In this document: in pieces, positions 1 through 9,186 of the stretch
Layout: each line of letters starts with the position of its first letter
Position numbering within the stretch: the stretch's first letter is position 1
Source: an uncultured Dehalococcoidia bacterium
Lineage (GTDB): Bacteria; Chloroflexota; Dehalococcoidia; Lucifugimonadales; JAAXIE01
NCBI GenBank assembly: GCA_951813255.1
Contig: OX638353.1
Location: 1,612,001 to 1,676,000, forward strand
DNA: 64,000 bases
Reading direction: 5' to 3'
Notes under the pieces: model-generated
Databases searched by the model: none
What the model saw: the letters and a program-made list of their open reading frames with translations, nothing else
Told to the model about the DNA's origin: nothing
Made by a program: the position numbers and the translations under genes

Positions 1-1178
1 TCGTTGCCCTCGTGGTCCTCCAGGGTCCTGATGTCGGCCGTGTAGATCATGAGGGCTTCCGCCACTCCATTTTCGACAATCTCGATGACCTGCTCGACCT
101 GGGTGTCCGAGCCTGTGATCTCCAGGGGGAAGTCCCTGTACCTACGGCTCCTCCCCTCGACTTGTTCCCATTCTTCCAGGACATGGTCAGCTCCGCTCCG
201 CTCCACCTCGACCCTGACGGTGAATGTCGCGGTCTGGCCCGTGTCCTGCTGGCGGCGTTTCACCACGATCTTGAAGGTGTCTCCCTCGGCGCCGTTTACG
301 CCGTCTACGCCGTCCTTGCCGAAGTTGAGCTCCAGTTCCTGGGCGGTGTCGTCGTCGGTGACGTCGACGGATTTCAACAGCTCCAGTCCGCTGTCGTTCA
401 CCCCCGGGGCCAGGAGGTAGTCGTGGGAGGGCAGCACCCTGAACTTTATCTTCCCGTCGGTCCTGTCCCTCTGGTCGTCGGGTATGTCCAGGACGACCGT
501 CTGGGTCTGGGTGCCGCTCCCTCCGGGGAACTCCACGCCCGTTGGGATATCGGGGGGCTCGTCCCAGTGGTTGCCCCGGAGAAAATCCTGGGGGTCCTCG
601 ACGTCGAGGTTCACGGTCAGGGGGTTGGTAGTGGTCCCGCTTCTGGTGAGCGTGAATGTGACCGTGTCGCCCTCCGTGGCCGTGGACGATGACGCGGCCA
701 GGCTGATGGAGGAGAGTCCCTGGGGGGGCTGGTGGATGTCGATCACCGAGATGGATGCGATATCGGGGTCTCCCACCGTGTAGTCGCCGTTGGTCGAGGC
801 CTGCACCTGGGCCTTCAGGGTCAGTTCCCCCACGTCGAACCAGGTATCGACGTAGGCGGACAGGCTCAGGGTGGCGATTCTGACGCCCACGGGGAAGGTG
901 ACATCGTGGACCTGGTCGGTCTCATTGGCTCCGAAGGCGTCTATGTGGTCCGGCTCCCAGGTCTTCACCTGGACGGTGATCTCGCTGTCGTACCCACTGG
1001 TGCGGACGAGCTGGAAGACGGCCAGCCCTCCCTCGTAGACGCTGGTCTGGCTGGTGGTGATGGCAACGCTGGACGTGCTGGTCTGAGCGTGGGCAACGAC
1101 GCTCTGTAAAGCGATGGCCGTCACTGCGACGCACGCTACGATCACAAGGGCGGGAAGGATGACCCTTGCAGGTTTCAT
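1..1178 (-). CDS. Secreted Calx-beta-like repeat protein, 5' part
   Basis: A frame open from the ATG at 1178 to the left edge gives about 392 residues and lacks its C-terminus. It begins MKPARVILPALVIVACVAVT, a clear signal peptide with a likely cleavage after VVAHAQ, so the product is exported. Two repeats of about 120 residues follow, each with the pattern ssVSEGDTVTFTLTRSG...PLTVNLDVED, which resembles Calx-beta/cadherin-like extracellular domains. No enzyme motif is visible. A surface or adhesion role is an inference from the fold type. The opposite-strand open frames here are shadows. No good ribosome-binding site precedes the ATG; the GGAG at about 1197-1200 is distant. Confidence 0.8.
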   Translation of the reverse strand, partial: MKPARVILPALVIVACVAVTAIALQSVVAHAQTSTSSVAITTSQTSVYEGGLAVFQLVRTSGYDSEITVQVKTWEPDHIDAFGANETDQVHDVTFPVGVRIATLSLSAYVDTWFDVGELTLKAQVQASTNGDYTVGDPDIASISVIDIHQPPQGLSSISLAASSSTATEGDTVTFTLTRSGTTTNPLTVNLDVEDPQDFLRGNHWDEPPDIPTGVEFPGGSGTQTQTVVLDIPDDQRDRTDGKIKFRVLPSHDYLLAPGVNDSGLELLKSVDVTDDDTAQELELNFGKDGVDGVNGAEGDTFKIVVKRRQQDTGQTATFTVRVEVERSGADHVLEEWEQVEGRSRRYRDFPLEITGSDTQVEQVIEIVENGVAEALMIYTADIRTLEDHEGN

Positions 1179-1598
1179 CGGGGAGGTGGTGGGGAACTCC
1201 TTGCCGTCGGAATGGTGGGAATAAAGCTCAGAGTTACCGGTCGGGTTGCCCCCAACCGGCTTTTTGTGGAGTCGCCTCTCCTAAGTGGCTCTGCTTGAGT
1301 CCTTTGCGGTATCTACCAGCCTTGTCTCGGGCGAAAGAAGACACGTGTCAGGGAAACGGGGATGGAAGGGAAAACGGGTGCGTCTGAATGCCAGCACAAC
1401 CGTCATCTGTCCTCTACACGCACTGGAGCTAGCTTGCATACCAATCGCAATTGTTTTGCTAGGAACAAGGTACCAAAGGAATGTGAGATGGGCGTGAGAA
1501 AACGAGGCGGTACAGTGAGAGTTATGGTGAGAGTTTCGGGGAGTTGGCGCGGGTGCCCCAGTGTTAGGCGGGCTGTAGCGCTACATGGCTTACTCTAG
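1179..1598. other. Intergenic leader, no gene
   Basis: No convincing coding frame. The half next to the secreted-protein start may form structured leader RNA on the minus strand (see the hairpin at 1237-1259 and the purine-rich GCAAAGG stretch near 1307). The rest is unremarkable up to the IS target site at 1595. Confidence 0.5.
1237..1259 (+). terminator. Hairpin with T-tract in leader
   Basis: CCGGTCGGG pairs with CCCAACCGG (one mismatch) around a short loop and is followed on the plus strand by TTTTTG. On the plus strand it reads as a rho-independent terminator, but no plus-strand gene precedes it. On the minus strand it lies in the 5' leader of the secreted protein, where it could be part of a riboswitch-like fold. 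I cannot decide between the two. Confidence 0.35.
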
Positions 1599-2802
1599 CA
1601 GGGTGCGGAAAAAGGATTTTGTGAGTTAGGATGCGAGGGAGACGGAGCGGAGGTGCGGGATGCGCGGCAGGCATGAGGAACAGGAAGTGATGCTGGTCCA
1701 CGTGGACATCGAGGAGCGAGTCCCCAAGGACCACGTCTCTCGCCCGAGTTCGACCGGATGTACTCCAGGGTGGGCCGGGCCTCAGTGCCACCGGAGCGAC
1801 TGCTGAAGGCCTCCCTTCTCATCTCCCTCTACTCCGCTGGTTTTTGGATATGAACCTGATGGAGCGCAGCTTCGACCCCACGGTGTTCACCAAGAACCGG
1901 AAACGACTTCTGGAACACCGTGTGGGACAGGGGCTGTTGGACGAGGTGGTGTGGGAGGCGGACTGCCGGGGGCTGCTGTCGGACGAGCACTTCAGCGTGG
2001 ACTTGATTATAGCACTAGTGTACGAATTCTATCAATGGCAGATGGTAACTCGTGGGTGGACTTCCGTGGAGAGAAGTTGAAGAACGAGCCACATGAAAGC
2101 AGAACGGACCCCGAGGCCAGATTGATGCGGAAGGGCAAGGGTAGAGAGGCCAGTCTGTCATCCATGGGCCACGCGCTGATGGAGAACGGCAACGGGTTGC
2201 TTATGGACTTCGTGGTAAGCAGCGCCACTGGGACGGCGGAGCGTGAGGCAGTGCCCGTGATGTTGGATGACGCGAGGCAGAAAGGGATCGTCCCAAGCCC
2301 ATGGGGGCTGACAAGGGCTACGACACACGGGAGTGTGTCAGGGCTATGCGCAATCTTAGAATGACACCTCACGTGGCCCGGCGGACCCACTCGGCTATAG
2401 ACGGACGCACCACGAGGCACGCCAGCTACAGGGCGAGTCAGAAGGTGCGCAAGCGGGTGGATGAGGTGTTCGGGTGGATGAAGGCGGTGGGAGGATTCCG
2501 ACGGGACACGGTACCGGGGAGTAGAGCGGACGGGGCTGGCTGGATACTTTGTGGCTACGGCCTATAACCTGGTGAGGATGCGAACCTGGTGTCGTGCGAG
2601 AGGGCTCGGGCTGTTCAGGCTGTGTGACCGGGGGGGGGCTGGGGTGCAGTGCGCCCGGAAAGGTCTGACGGGCCCTCCCAGCCCTTGCTGATGGCCAGTT
2701 GAATCATGCCCGGCATCCAAGACCGGCCGTTCCGAACCAATCTGGACGTCGCCGCCCGGACCGGGCACGTCTGACTGCCAAAAAACATTCTTCCGCAGCC
2801 TG
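1599..2802 (+). mobile_element. Decayed IS5-like insertion sequence
   Basis: Ends are CAGGGTGCGGAAAAAGG on the left and the inverse of CAGGCTGCGGAAGAATG on the right. They are flanked by the direct repeat CTAG (1595-1598 and 2803-2806). The same ends occur on the intact copy at 44410-45747, so the boundaries are supported by comparison. The CTAG on the right contains the TAG stop of the neighbouring kinase, so insertion happened at that stop codon without changing the protein. A CTAR target duplication is typical of the IS5 group. Confidence 0.85.
1660..2627 (+). pseudogene. IS5-like transposase, degraded
   Basis: Nearly every segment aligns with the intact transposase at 44471-45574, but the frame is broken. 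A deletion near 1735 removes the residues between GRVPKDH and the LSPEFDRMYSRVG block. Another near 1845 removes the VRSERAFCEELEYN segment. The region around 2005-2050 replaces the GTLIEAVASIKSF part, and small indels follow near 2290, 2360 and 2505. Recognisable pieces include FDPTVFTKNRKRLLEHRVGQ and RRTHSAIDGRTTRHA. It cannot make an active enzyme. Confidence 0.85.
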
Positions 2803-5154
2803 CTAGTCAGGGCCTGCCATGCGGTATCCCACGCGGGACTCGGTGAAAATGTACTTCGGTGCATTTGCGTCATCGCCCAGCTTGCGTCTTACTTCCTTGA
2901 TGTAGGTGCGCAAAAGCCGGGTATCGCCCGCATACTCCTGGCCCCAGACCCTTTGCAACAACTGGTCGTGAGTCAGCACGCGCCCTGCGTTCACCGAAAG
3001 CTCCAAGAGGAGCCTGTATTCCGTGGGACTGAAGCTCACATGTCGATTCTCGAACGTCACGCGGCGGTCGTCGTAATCGATGACCAGTGCCCCTGAACTA
3101 TAGGGGCGAGGGGATGCCTCATTTAGTTCCCAATCCATATGGTCGCGCAGGACGGCCCTTACCCTCACCAGGAGTTCAGTGGGGGCAAAGGGTTTGACGA
3201 TGTAGTCCGCAGCTCCGCTATCAGTGACCTCGGCAACGTCGCGGTCATTCCCGAACATCACCACCATTGGCGCCCGTCCCAAGTGTTGTGCCAGCTGGAC
3301 CATACCCAGTCCCGCGGAGTCCAACAAAATCAGGTCTGGTGTGTTGGACTCCATCAGAGAGGGGGCCTCGCTCAGGCTGCCGGTCACTATCGACGTGTAA
3401 CCCGCGCCTGAGAGGATATCGCGGACATGCCGCAGCACCCGGGGGTCGCTGTCGGCCACAAGGATAGCTGCTCGCTTACTCACGGGTGGGTCCGCTTGGA
3501 CGATCGATCGCTGGCGATGCGTAGCTTCACCCGTGGCAACCACATCCGCCAGGGGGACGGTGAAGGTAGCCCGAACACCTGCCTCAACGTCGTTCTCCAT
3601 CCAAATGCGTCCTCCGTGCGCCTCCACAATCCCCTTGCAGATGGCAAGACCAAGATCCACCCCTTCGGCCTCGCGGCTGGCCCCATCCCCATAGCGGCGA
3701 GAGAACATCTTGAAAAGGTAGGGCAACTCCCTGGGCGGGACCTCCCCGCCCTCACTGAAAACCGATACGCTGACATGCAGGCCCTCTTGCACCGCTGTAA
3801 CCCTGATGATGGATTCTTCCGGTGAGAGTCTGAACACGTTGGAGAAGAGGTTGTGAAGGACTTGGACTATGCGCTGCCTATCGGCGTCTATACGTGGCAG
3901 TCCCTCAGGGATATCTATCTCGACCCGGTTTCCAGTATCCCGAATCTGGAACGCCACCCGTGCCTGTACCGCTACGTCATAGACATCAAGAGGTTCAGCA
4001 GCGATCGGTAGAGTGCCCGTCTGTATTCGTGCCACATCCTGAAGGTGATTGATCATGTCGTTGATGTGGTCCGTTTGCTCGTCAACGATCCTCAGGAATT
4101 GCCGCGATGACTCATGATCGAGAGAGCTCGGGGAGTTAAGCAGGGTTGTTATCGATCCCTTGATGGCAGCCAGAGGGGTTAGCATCTCGTGGCTCAACAG
4201 CCCGAGAAACTCGGCACGTTGCCTCTCCAACTCTTCCAACGGCGTAATATCCTGGAGAGTCGCCACCACCGACGTGATCTCGCCATCCTCTGAGCGAATG
4301 GGTCTTGCGTTCACCAGTGTGGTGACCGCATGTCCATCGGGAAGATGGATAACCACCTCTTCAGCCCGCACTGTCCTGCCCGTTCTTAACGCCCTCGTAA
4401 CCGGGAGGTCATCGAAAGGGATCTCCCGTCCGTCCGAGCGCCGGAAGGTCACCAAGCCGATTAAGGTTTCCAGAGCACGGCCCTGCTCGCGCAGACTGCC
4501 GGCGATGCGTCTTGCCTCCTCGTTCACCGAGACCAGTCGCGCCGTCTTCGCATCGAACACCAGGACGCCAACTGGAGAGATATTTATCAGAGCCTCCAGG
4601 TCGGCCTTGGCCTGCTGTTCCGCCCTGTATCGGCGGGCATTGGTAATGGCCAGAGCCGCCTGTGCGGCGAACATTACAATGGTCTCTTCGTCCTCTAGGG
4701 TGAACTCCCTGCCCCCCTCTTTCTCAGCGAGGTAGAGGTTCCCTACCGCTTCACCCATGTGACGTATCGGAGTCCCCAGCAGTGTCTTCATCGGAGGATG
4801 ACCGGGGGGGAAACCCACCGATGCGGGGTGGCCGCCGATCTCTGCGACCCGCATGGGTCGCTTGATTTCTGACAGGTAGGCCAGGAGACCCTTCACCTCG
4901 GGCAGTCTCTCAATCCGCTCTATCTGCTCTTGACTCATCCCAGAAGTGACGAAGTCGCGTACGCCCCCGGAGCCGTCGAAGGTCAGCATTGCCCCGTATG
5001 TGGCCTCGGTCAGAGCCCGCGCCTCCTCCAGGACCGCTTGGAACATGGCGTTGAGATCGAGGTCTTCATTGATGCTGAGGACAGCCTCGGCCAAGCGGGC
5101 AAGCGTGTCTCTCCCTCTCTGGTCGTCCTCTTTACGCATTCCCTTCTGCATCAT
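2803..5154 (-). CDS. GAF-PAS histidine kinase/receiver/winged-helix hybrid, probable pseudokinase
   Basis: About 783 residues: GAF (about 20-165), PAS (190-315), HisKA with FLGLLSHEMLTP (about 330-395), HATPase-like (440-550), receiver (575-690) and an OmpR-type winged helix (705-783, ending RVGYRMAGPD). It is a one-protein two-component system with a DNA-binding output. The HisKA His and the receiver Asp (LILLDSAG) and Lys (IVKPF) are present. The ATP-binding G1 box, IDQGRGVP in its paralogue, reads FSEGGEVP, and the G2 box GSGLGL reads GVDLGL, so ATP hydrolysis is doubtful. I chose ATG 5154; ATG 5139 is an alternative. The upstream extension of the open frame to 6105 is a shadow of the divergent paralogue. 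Its stop TAG is part of the IS target duplication. Confidence 0.88.
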   Translation of the reverse strand: MMQKGMRKEDDQRGRDTLARLAEAVLSINEDLDLNAMFQAVLEEARALTEATYGAMLTFDGSGGVRDFVTSGMSQEQIERIERLPEVKGLLAYLSEIKRPMRVAEIGGHPASVGFPPGHPPMKTLLGTPIRHMGEAVGNLYLAEKEGGREFTLEDEETIVMFAAQAALAITNARRYRAEQQAKADLEALINISPVGVLVFDAKTARLVSVNEEARRIAGSLREQGRALETLIGLVTFRRSDGREIPFDDLPVTRALRTGRTVRAEEVVIHLPDGHAVTTLVNARPIRSEDGEITSVVATLQDITPLEELERQRAEFLGLLSHEMLTPLAAIKGSITTLLNSPSSLDHESSRQFLRIVDEQTDHINDMINHLQDVARIQTGTLPIAAEPLDVYDVAVQARVAFQIRDTGNRVEIDIPEGLPRIDADRQRIVQVLHNLFSNVFRLSPEESIIRVTAVQEGLHVSVSVFSEGGEVPPRELPYLFKMFSRRYGDGASREAEGVDLGLAICKGIVEAHGGRIWMENDVEAGVRATFTVPLADVVATGEATHRQRSIVQADPPVSKRAAILVADSDPRVLRHVRDILSGAGYTSIVTGSLSEAPSLMESNTPDLILLDSAGLGMVQLAQHLGRAPMVVMFGNDRDVAEVTDSGAADYIVKPFAPTELLVRVRAVLRDHMDWELNEASPRPYSSGALVIDYDDRRVTFENRHVSFSPTEYRLLLELSVNAGRVLTHDQLLQRVWGQEYAGDTRLLRTYIKEVRRKLGDDANAPKYIFTESRVGYRMAGPD

Positions 5155-5367
5155 TTCACCAATGGGCTTTACCAAGCTCAAGTGTTCAGGCTGGGTCACA
5201 TACCTTCGACGTGCCCCACAGAACAACCAACTTGGGCCAAGGATACCAAGAACAACATGATATAGGTGTGGTCTAATGCTCAATAGCATGACGTTTACAT
5301 AGTATTTATATGATGTATCCGTTATAATGCCGACTTGCACCAGGTATGGAGGGACAGAGAGGTAAGC
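5155..5367 (+). promoter_or_regulatory. Divergent kinase promoter region
   Basis: This AT-rich 213-bp spacer separates two divergent paralogues. A consensus -10 TATAAT lies at 5323-5328, 40 bp before the plus-strand ATG; the matching -35 is weak. GAGAGG at 5357-5362 is a ribosome-binding site for the ATG at 5368. The ATATGATGTAT-type stretch may hold binding sites for the winged-helix outputs, which is an inference. Confidence 0.5.
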
Positions 5368-7764
5368 ATGGCGGTGAGCGAAGCGGACGAACTGAGGCAA
5401 GAGAATGCGTCGCTGAGAGAGCGACTTACCAAGCTCAGCGAGGCCAGCCTGCTCGTCAACGACAGCCTCAATTTCTCCACTGTCCTCCGCGAGGTGGTAA
5501 GAAACGCCTGCGCCCTCACCGGTGCCAGGTACGGAGGCATGTCCCTTCTCGACGAATCGGGAGAGCCCGAGGACTTCGTCTCCCACGGCCTCACACCCCA
5601 AGAACATCAGCGGCTCCTGGACCTCCCCGACGAAGTGTGGGCGGAGTTCATCAACCACTTCACCAACATCCACGAACCCCTGAGGATACGGAACGTGGGC
5701 AGCTACATAGAGTCCCTCGGCCTCTCCAGTCCGATGCATCTGACTTCCTTCGTGGGTACGCCCATGCGACATCGGGGCATGCATCTCGGGACCTTCTATC
5801 TCGCCAACAAGGAGGGCGACGAGGAGTTCACCAGCGAGGACGAAGAGATACTGGTGATGTTTGCCTCCCAAGCAGCGTCGGCCATCGTCAACGCCCGCAA
5901 GTACAGGGACGAGCAGCGGGTCAGGGCATACTGGGAGACCCTGATTAACACATCGCCGGTGGGTGTTGTGGTCTTCGACGCGAGGACGGGAAAGGTCCTG
6001 TCGATCAACCGGGAGGCGCGAAGAATCGTCAGCGTCCTCAATGAGCCTGATGGCACCGCGGAGGAGCTCCTGGAGATCATGACCTTCCGGAGGGCCGACG
6101 GACATCAGGTATCCCTGAGCGAGTTGCCCCTGGCACAGCTGCTGCGGGCCAAGTCCGAAACGGTGCGCGCCGAGGAGATGGTGCTGAGCTATCCCGGCGG
6201 GCGCTCAATCACCACCCTCGTCAACAGCACGCCAATGCACTCAGAGGACGGTGAGCTGGAGTCGATTATCGTGATTGTTCAGGACATGTCGCCGCTGGAG
6301 GAGTTGGAGCGCCTGAGGTCCGAGTTCCTGGGAACGGTGAGCCACGAGTTGAGGACCCCGCTGACCTCCATCAGGGGCTCGGCGACCACCCTGCTCGACG
6401 ATGGGTCATCCCTGCACCCCGCCGAGATGCGGCAGTTCTTCCGGATCATTGTCGAGCAGGCCGACCGCATGCGCGGCCTGATAAGCGACCTCCTGGACGT
6501 GGCCCGTATCGAGACGGGGGCACTGCCGGTGGAACCCGCACCGGCGAACATGGCCGACCTTGTGGACGAGGCGAGGAACACCTTCGTGAGCGGTGGGGGC
6601 AGAAACGACATTCACATCGAACTGGCTGCCGGGCTGCCCCTGGTGATGGCGGACCGCCAGCGCGTCCTCCAGGTGTTGGGCAACCTCCTGTCCAATGCGG
6701 CCAGGTTCTCGCCTGAGTCGACTCCCATACAAGTTGCTGTGGAGCGCCAGGACCTCCATGTCGCCGTCTCCGTTATCGACCAAGGAAGAGGCGTGCCCGA
6801 CGAGCAGCTGCCGTACTTGTTCAGGAAGTTCTTCCAGCCCGACTACCCGGAGCAGGGAAGCGGCTTGGCCGGGTCAGGCTTGGGACTAGCCATCTCCAAA
6901 GGCATCGTGGAAGCCCACGGCGGCCGCATCTGGGTCGACAGCGAGGGCCAGGGTATAGGCACCCGCTTCACATTCACCATACCGATCGTGGAAGAGAGCG
7001 GAAGCGGCTTGGCGATTGGCCCCCATCGGCTGTCCTCCGGTTCGCGGCGGACCGAGAGGGAGCAGCTACGCATACTGGCGATTGATGACGACCCCCAGGC
7101 CCTGCGCTACATAAGGGGCGCCCTCACCAGGGAGGGCTATACGCCAATCCTGACGGGCGATCCGGCGGAGGTCCTCAGTCTCGTGGAGGAGAATGCCCCA
7201 CACCTGGTCCTCATGGATCTGATGCTTCCTGGGACCGACGGAATAGAGCTGATGCGCGATATCACGGGCAGGGCTGACGTACCGGTGATCTTCGTGTCGG
7301 CCTACGGCCAGGAGGAGCACGTTACCAGGGCCTTCGACATGGGAGCGTCGGACTACTTGGTCAAGCCCTTCTCGCCCTCGGAACTGGCAGCCAGGATACG
7401 CGCGGCCCTGCGCAAGGCCGCTTCGGGATGGACAGGAAATGCGGAGCCATATGTTCTGGGAGACCTAGCGGTCCACTATGTCCAGCGCCGGGTGACGGTT
7501 GCCGGTCAGCCCATCGAGGTGACGCCCATCGAGTTCAAGCTGCTCTTAGAGCTTTCCGTGAACGCGGGGCGGGTGGTGAGTCACGACCAACTGTATCGGC
7601 GAATCTGGGGGCCGGCTCACTCGGGCGAGGCCCACTCCCTGCGCTCCTTCGTCAAGAAGCTTCGCAACAAGCTTGGCGACGACGCCAAGAACCCCAGGTA
7701 CATCTTCACCCACGCCGGCATGGGATACCGCATGCCCGATCCCATGGAGTCCGACGGAGGATGA
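5368..7764 (+). CDS. GAF-PAS histidine kinase/receiver/winged-helix hybrid
   Basis: 798 residues with the same order as the divergent paralogue: short N-terminal coiled coil (ELRQENASLRERL), GAF, PAS, HisKA (FLGTVSHELRTPLTSIRG, with the phospho-accepting His), HATPase with intact N box (GNLLSNAARFSP), G1 (IDQGRGVP) and G2 (AGSGLGLAISKG), receiver (AIDDDPQAL, LVLMDLMLPGTDG, YLVKPFSP) and a C-terminal OmpR-type winged helix ending THAGMGYRMPDP. All catalytic motifs are present, so this should be an active kinase that phosphorylates its own receiver and binds DNA. The GAF domain senses an unknown ligand; no membrane segment is seen, so it is cytoplasmic. ATG 5368 has GAGAGG upstream and is preferred over the non-ATG start at 5335. 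A palindrome, CCTCGCGCGAGG, follows the stop at 7770-7781. Confidence 0.93.
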   Translation: MAVSEADELRQENASLRERLTKLSEASLLVNDSLNFSTVLREVVRNACALTGARYGGMSLLDESGEPEDFVSHGLTPQEHQRLLDLPDEVWAEFINHFTNIHEPLRIRNVGSYIESLGLSSPMHLTSFVGTPMRHRGMHLGTFYLANKEGDEEFTSEDEEILVMFASQAASAIVNARKYRDEQRVRAYWETLINTSPVGVVVFDARTGKVLSINREARRIVSVLNEPDGTAEELLEIMTFRRADGHQVSLSELPLAQLLRAKSETVRAEEMVLSYPGGRSITTLVNSTPMHSEDGELESIIVIVQDMSPLEELERLRSEFLGTVSHELRTPLTSIRGSATTLLDDGSSLHPAEMRQFFRIIVEQADRMRGLISDLLDVARIETGALPVEPAPANMADLVDEARNTFVSGGGRNDIHIELAAGLPLVMADRQRVLQVLGNLLSNAARFSPESTPIQVAVERQDLHVAVSVIDQGRGVPDEQLPYLFRKFFQPDYPEQGSGLAGSGLGLAISKGIVEAHGGRIWVDSEGQGIGTRFTFTIPIVEESGSGLAIGPHRLSSGSRRTEREQLRILAIDDDPQALRYIRGALTREGYTPILTGDPAEVLSLVEENAPHLVLMDLMLPGTDGIELMRDITGRADVPVIFVSAYGQEEHVTRAFDMGASDYLVKPFSPSELAARIRAALRKAASGWTGNAEPYVLGDLAVHYVQRRVTVAGQPIEVTPIEFKLLLELSVNAGRVVSHDQLYRRIWGPAHSGEAHSLRSFVKKLRNKLGDDAKNPRYIFTHAGMGYRMPDPMESDGG

Positions 7765-8032
7765 TCCCGCCTCGCGCGAGGTGGAGGACAAGCAATTCGG
7801 CCGATTGAGCACGACGGCCAACCCCTCCCAAGCCAGGTGCCATTTAGCCTTCGGGGTCTTTCCCCGGTAGTAGATGTGGAAGCAGGATCGCGGCCGCATG
7901 ATGGATCACAACCCCCACGTTCTCGCCCCCAGCTTCATTGGCGAATACTACAGGGTTCTCGGCAACGGTATCACCGAAGCTCCCTACAACCGGGCCGATA
8001 CCAGAAAGATATAGGAGGTCGGTGGCGGGGTC

Positions 8033-8803
8033 CTACCGAATGTAGAGATCGGGGTCAGGGAGTGCGTGTGTTGGTTCGTCCGGTATGTATCCTTCTTCGG
8101 CCTTCATCTCTGCCCCGAAGGGAAGTCCGTTCCAACACAGATGGCCTTCGAAGGCGCACACTTCAACCCATGCGCGCTCGAAACGAGGAGGGAGTTTCGA
8201 GTCAGGGGTTACTCTTGTGCGATATGAGGTTGGCCAAGGGTCTCCTCTTGCCAGGACCTCGTGCTCATAGCGTCCCGAATCGATGGTAAGCACGCGCCCA
8301 TCAAAACTGAAAATCATATCGACCCCTTCGCCTTCCTCCAGCCGAGAGATTTCCTCGGTCAGATTGCGCCGAAGGGGACGGGCATAGTCCCTGTCGATCA
8401 TGCACTTCGGGCTGGCCTCGTATGCCCGCTGCCTTTCCCTGTACGCGAGTTGCGCCCGTGCGGGCGGCACCAGGTCCCAGTGGCGCTCGCCTTCTACAAA
8501 CCAGTCCGGCAGGGCTCCCAGGTCTTTTCTCCAGTTTTGAAGCATGAAACTGACCCAGGCCGCAGCTCCGCAGATGTCACCTAAATCGTTGGGGATCGTC
8601 TTGGAGCCGTCCATGACCGAGAATGTCCTCCGCGTGGAGCCCCAACCACTCAACATGACCATCCTTCCCGTCCACCACCATACCGAACTGGCACTCAGGT
8701 GGAAATTCTCGAACTCGTAACCGACGGTTTCCGCTGGGTTTCCTGCCTCTCGCCTGAATCCGAGTTCGACCAGAGAGGCTAGAGTTGGGGAACGCTCGAT
8801 CAT
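8033..8803 (-). CDS. Hypothetical protein, 256 aa
   Basis: I do not recognise a family. The product is soluble, Trp- and Tyr-rich in the middle (SASSVWWWTGRM, HWDLVPPARAQLAYRERQRAYE), with no signal peptide or membrane segment. The C-terminal third (FSFDGRVLTIDSGRYEHEVLARGDPW) reads like beta sheet. ATG 8803 is preceded by GGTGATG and is preferred to the longer frame from 8845. It stands alone between the kinase pair and an IS remnant. The 268 bp between 7765 and 8032 hold no gene. Codon use resembles its neighbours and the frame is long and intact, so it is probably real. Confidence 0.65.
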   Translation of the reverse strand: MIERSPTLASLVELGFRREAGNPAETVGYEFENFHLSASSVWWWTGRMVMLSGWGSTRRTFSVMDGSKTIPNDLGDICGAAAWVSFMLQNWRKDLGALPDWFVEGERHWDLVPPARAQLAYRERQRAYEASPKCMIDRDYARPLRRNLTEEISRLEEGEGVDMIFSFDGRVLTIDSGRYEHEVLARGDPWPTSYRTRVTPDSKLPPRFERAWVEVCAFEGHLCWNGLPFGAEMKAEEGYIPDEPTHALPDPDLYIR

Positions 8804-8889
8804 TGCATCACCAGTCCTTTCGATTTTCAGTCTGCGTAGTAGCACTTAGTAGCTACAAAGTGGCAGAAGTTCCCTTCTAGCCCTTCTAG

Positions 8890-9105
8890 CAGACTTCTGA
8901 AGAACAGTTTTGTCGGCTTGGCATGCCGGTTGAGCCGGTGGCGAGTCATCTTTGCTGGAGAGTAGGGGGTTTGCGGTTCCAGAACCCGGCCCAAGAGGTG
9001 ATCAGCATAGCCTCAGAAGCCCCGTCAGGCCCTTCCGGGCGCACTGCACCCCAGGCCGATCACACAACCTGAACAGCCAGAGCCCTCTCACACGACTCCA
9101 TGGCC
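8890..9105 (-). mobile_element. 3' end remnant of IS5-like element
   Basis: The sequence is a diverged reverse-complement copy of the right end of the intact element (45535-45747). It holds the last transposase codons (CCCTCTCACACGAC on this strand), the GGGTGCAG block and an end resembling the inverted repeat at 8890, preceded by CTAG at 8886-8889. The 5' half of the element is missing, so it is a solo remnant. No gene lies in 8804-9186. Confidence 0.7.
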
Positions 9106-9186
9106 TCCCGACCCCTGCTAGGAGGCTGCTCGATGCCCCCCGTCTCACTGGGCCACTGACGTCGCCTTCAGGTACTCTACACCACT

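Noticed and set aside
12..1109. Long plus-strand open frames at the left end
   Set aside because: They are antisense shadows of the partial secreted protein on the minus strand, whose signal peptide and repeats are convincing.
5155..6105. N-terminal extension of the minus-strand kinase frame to 6105
   Set aside because: The extra residues are antisense to the divergent kinase; the family-like sequence starts near 5154.
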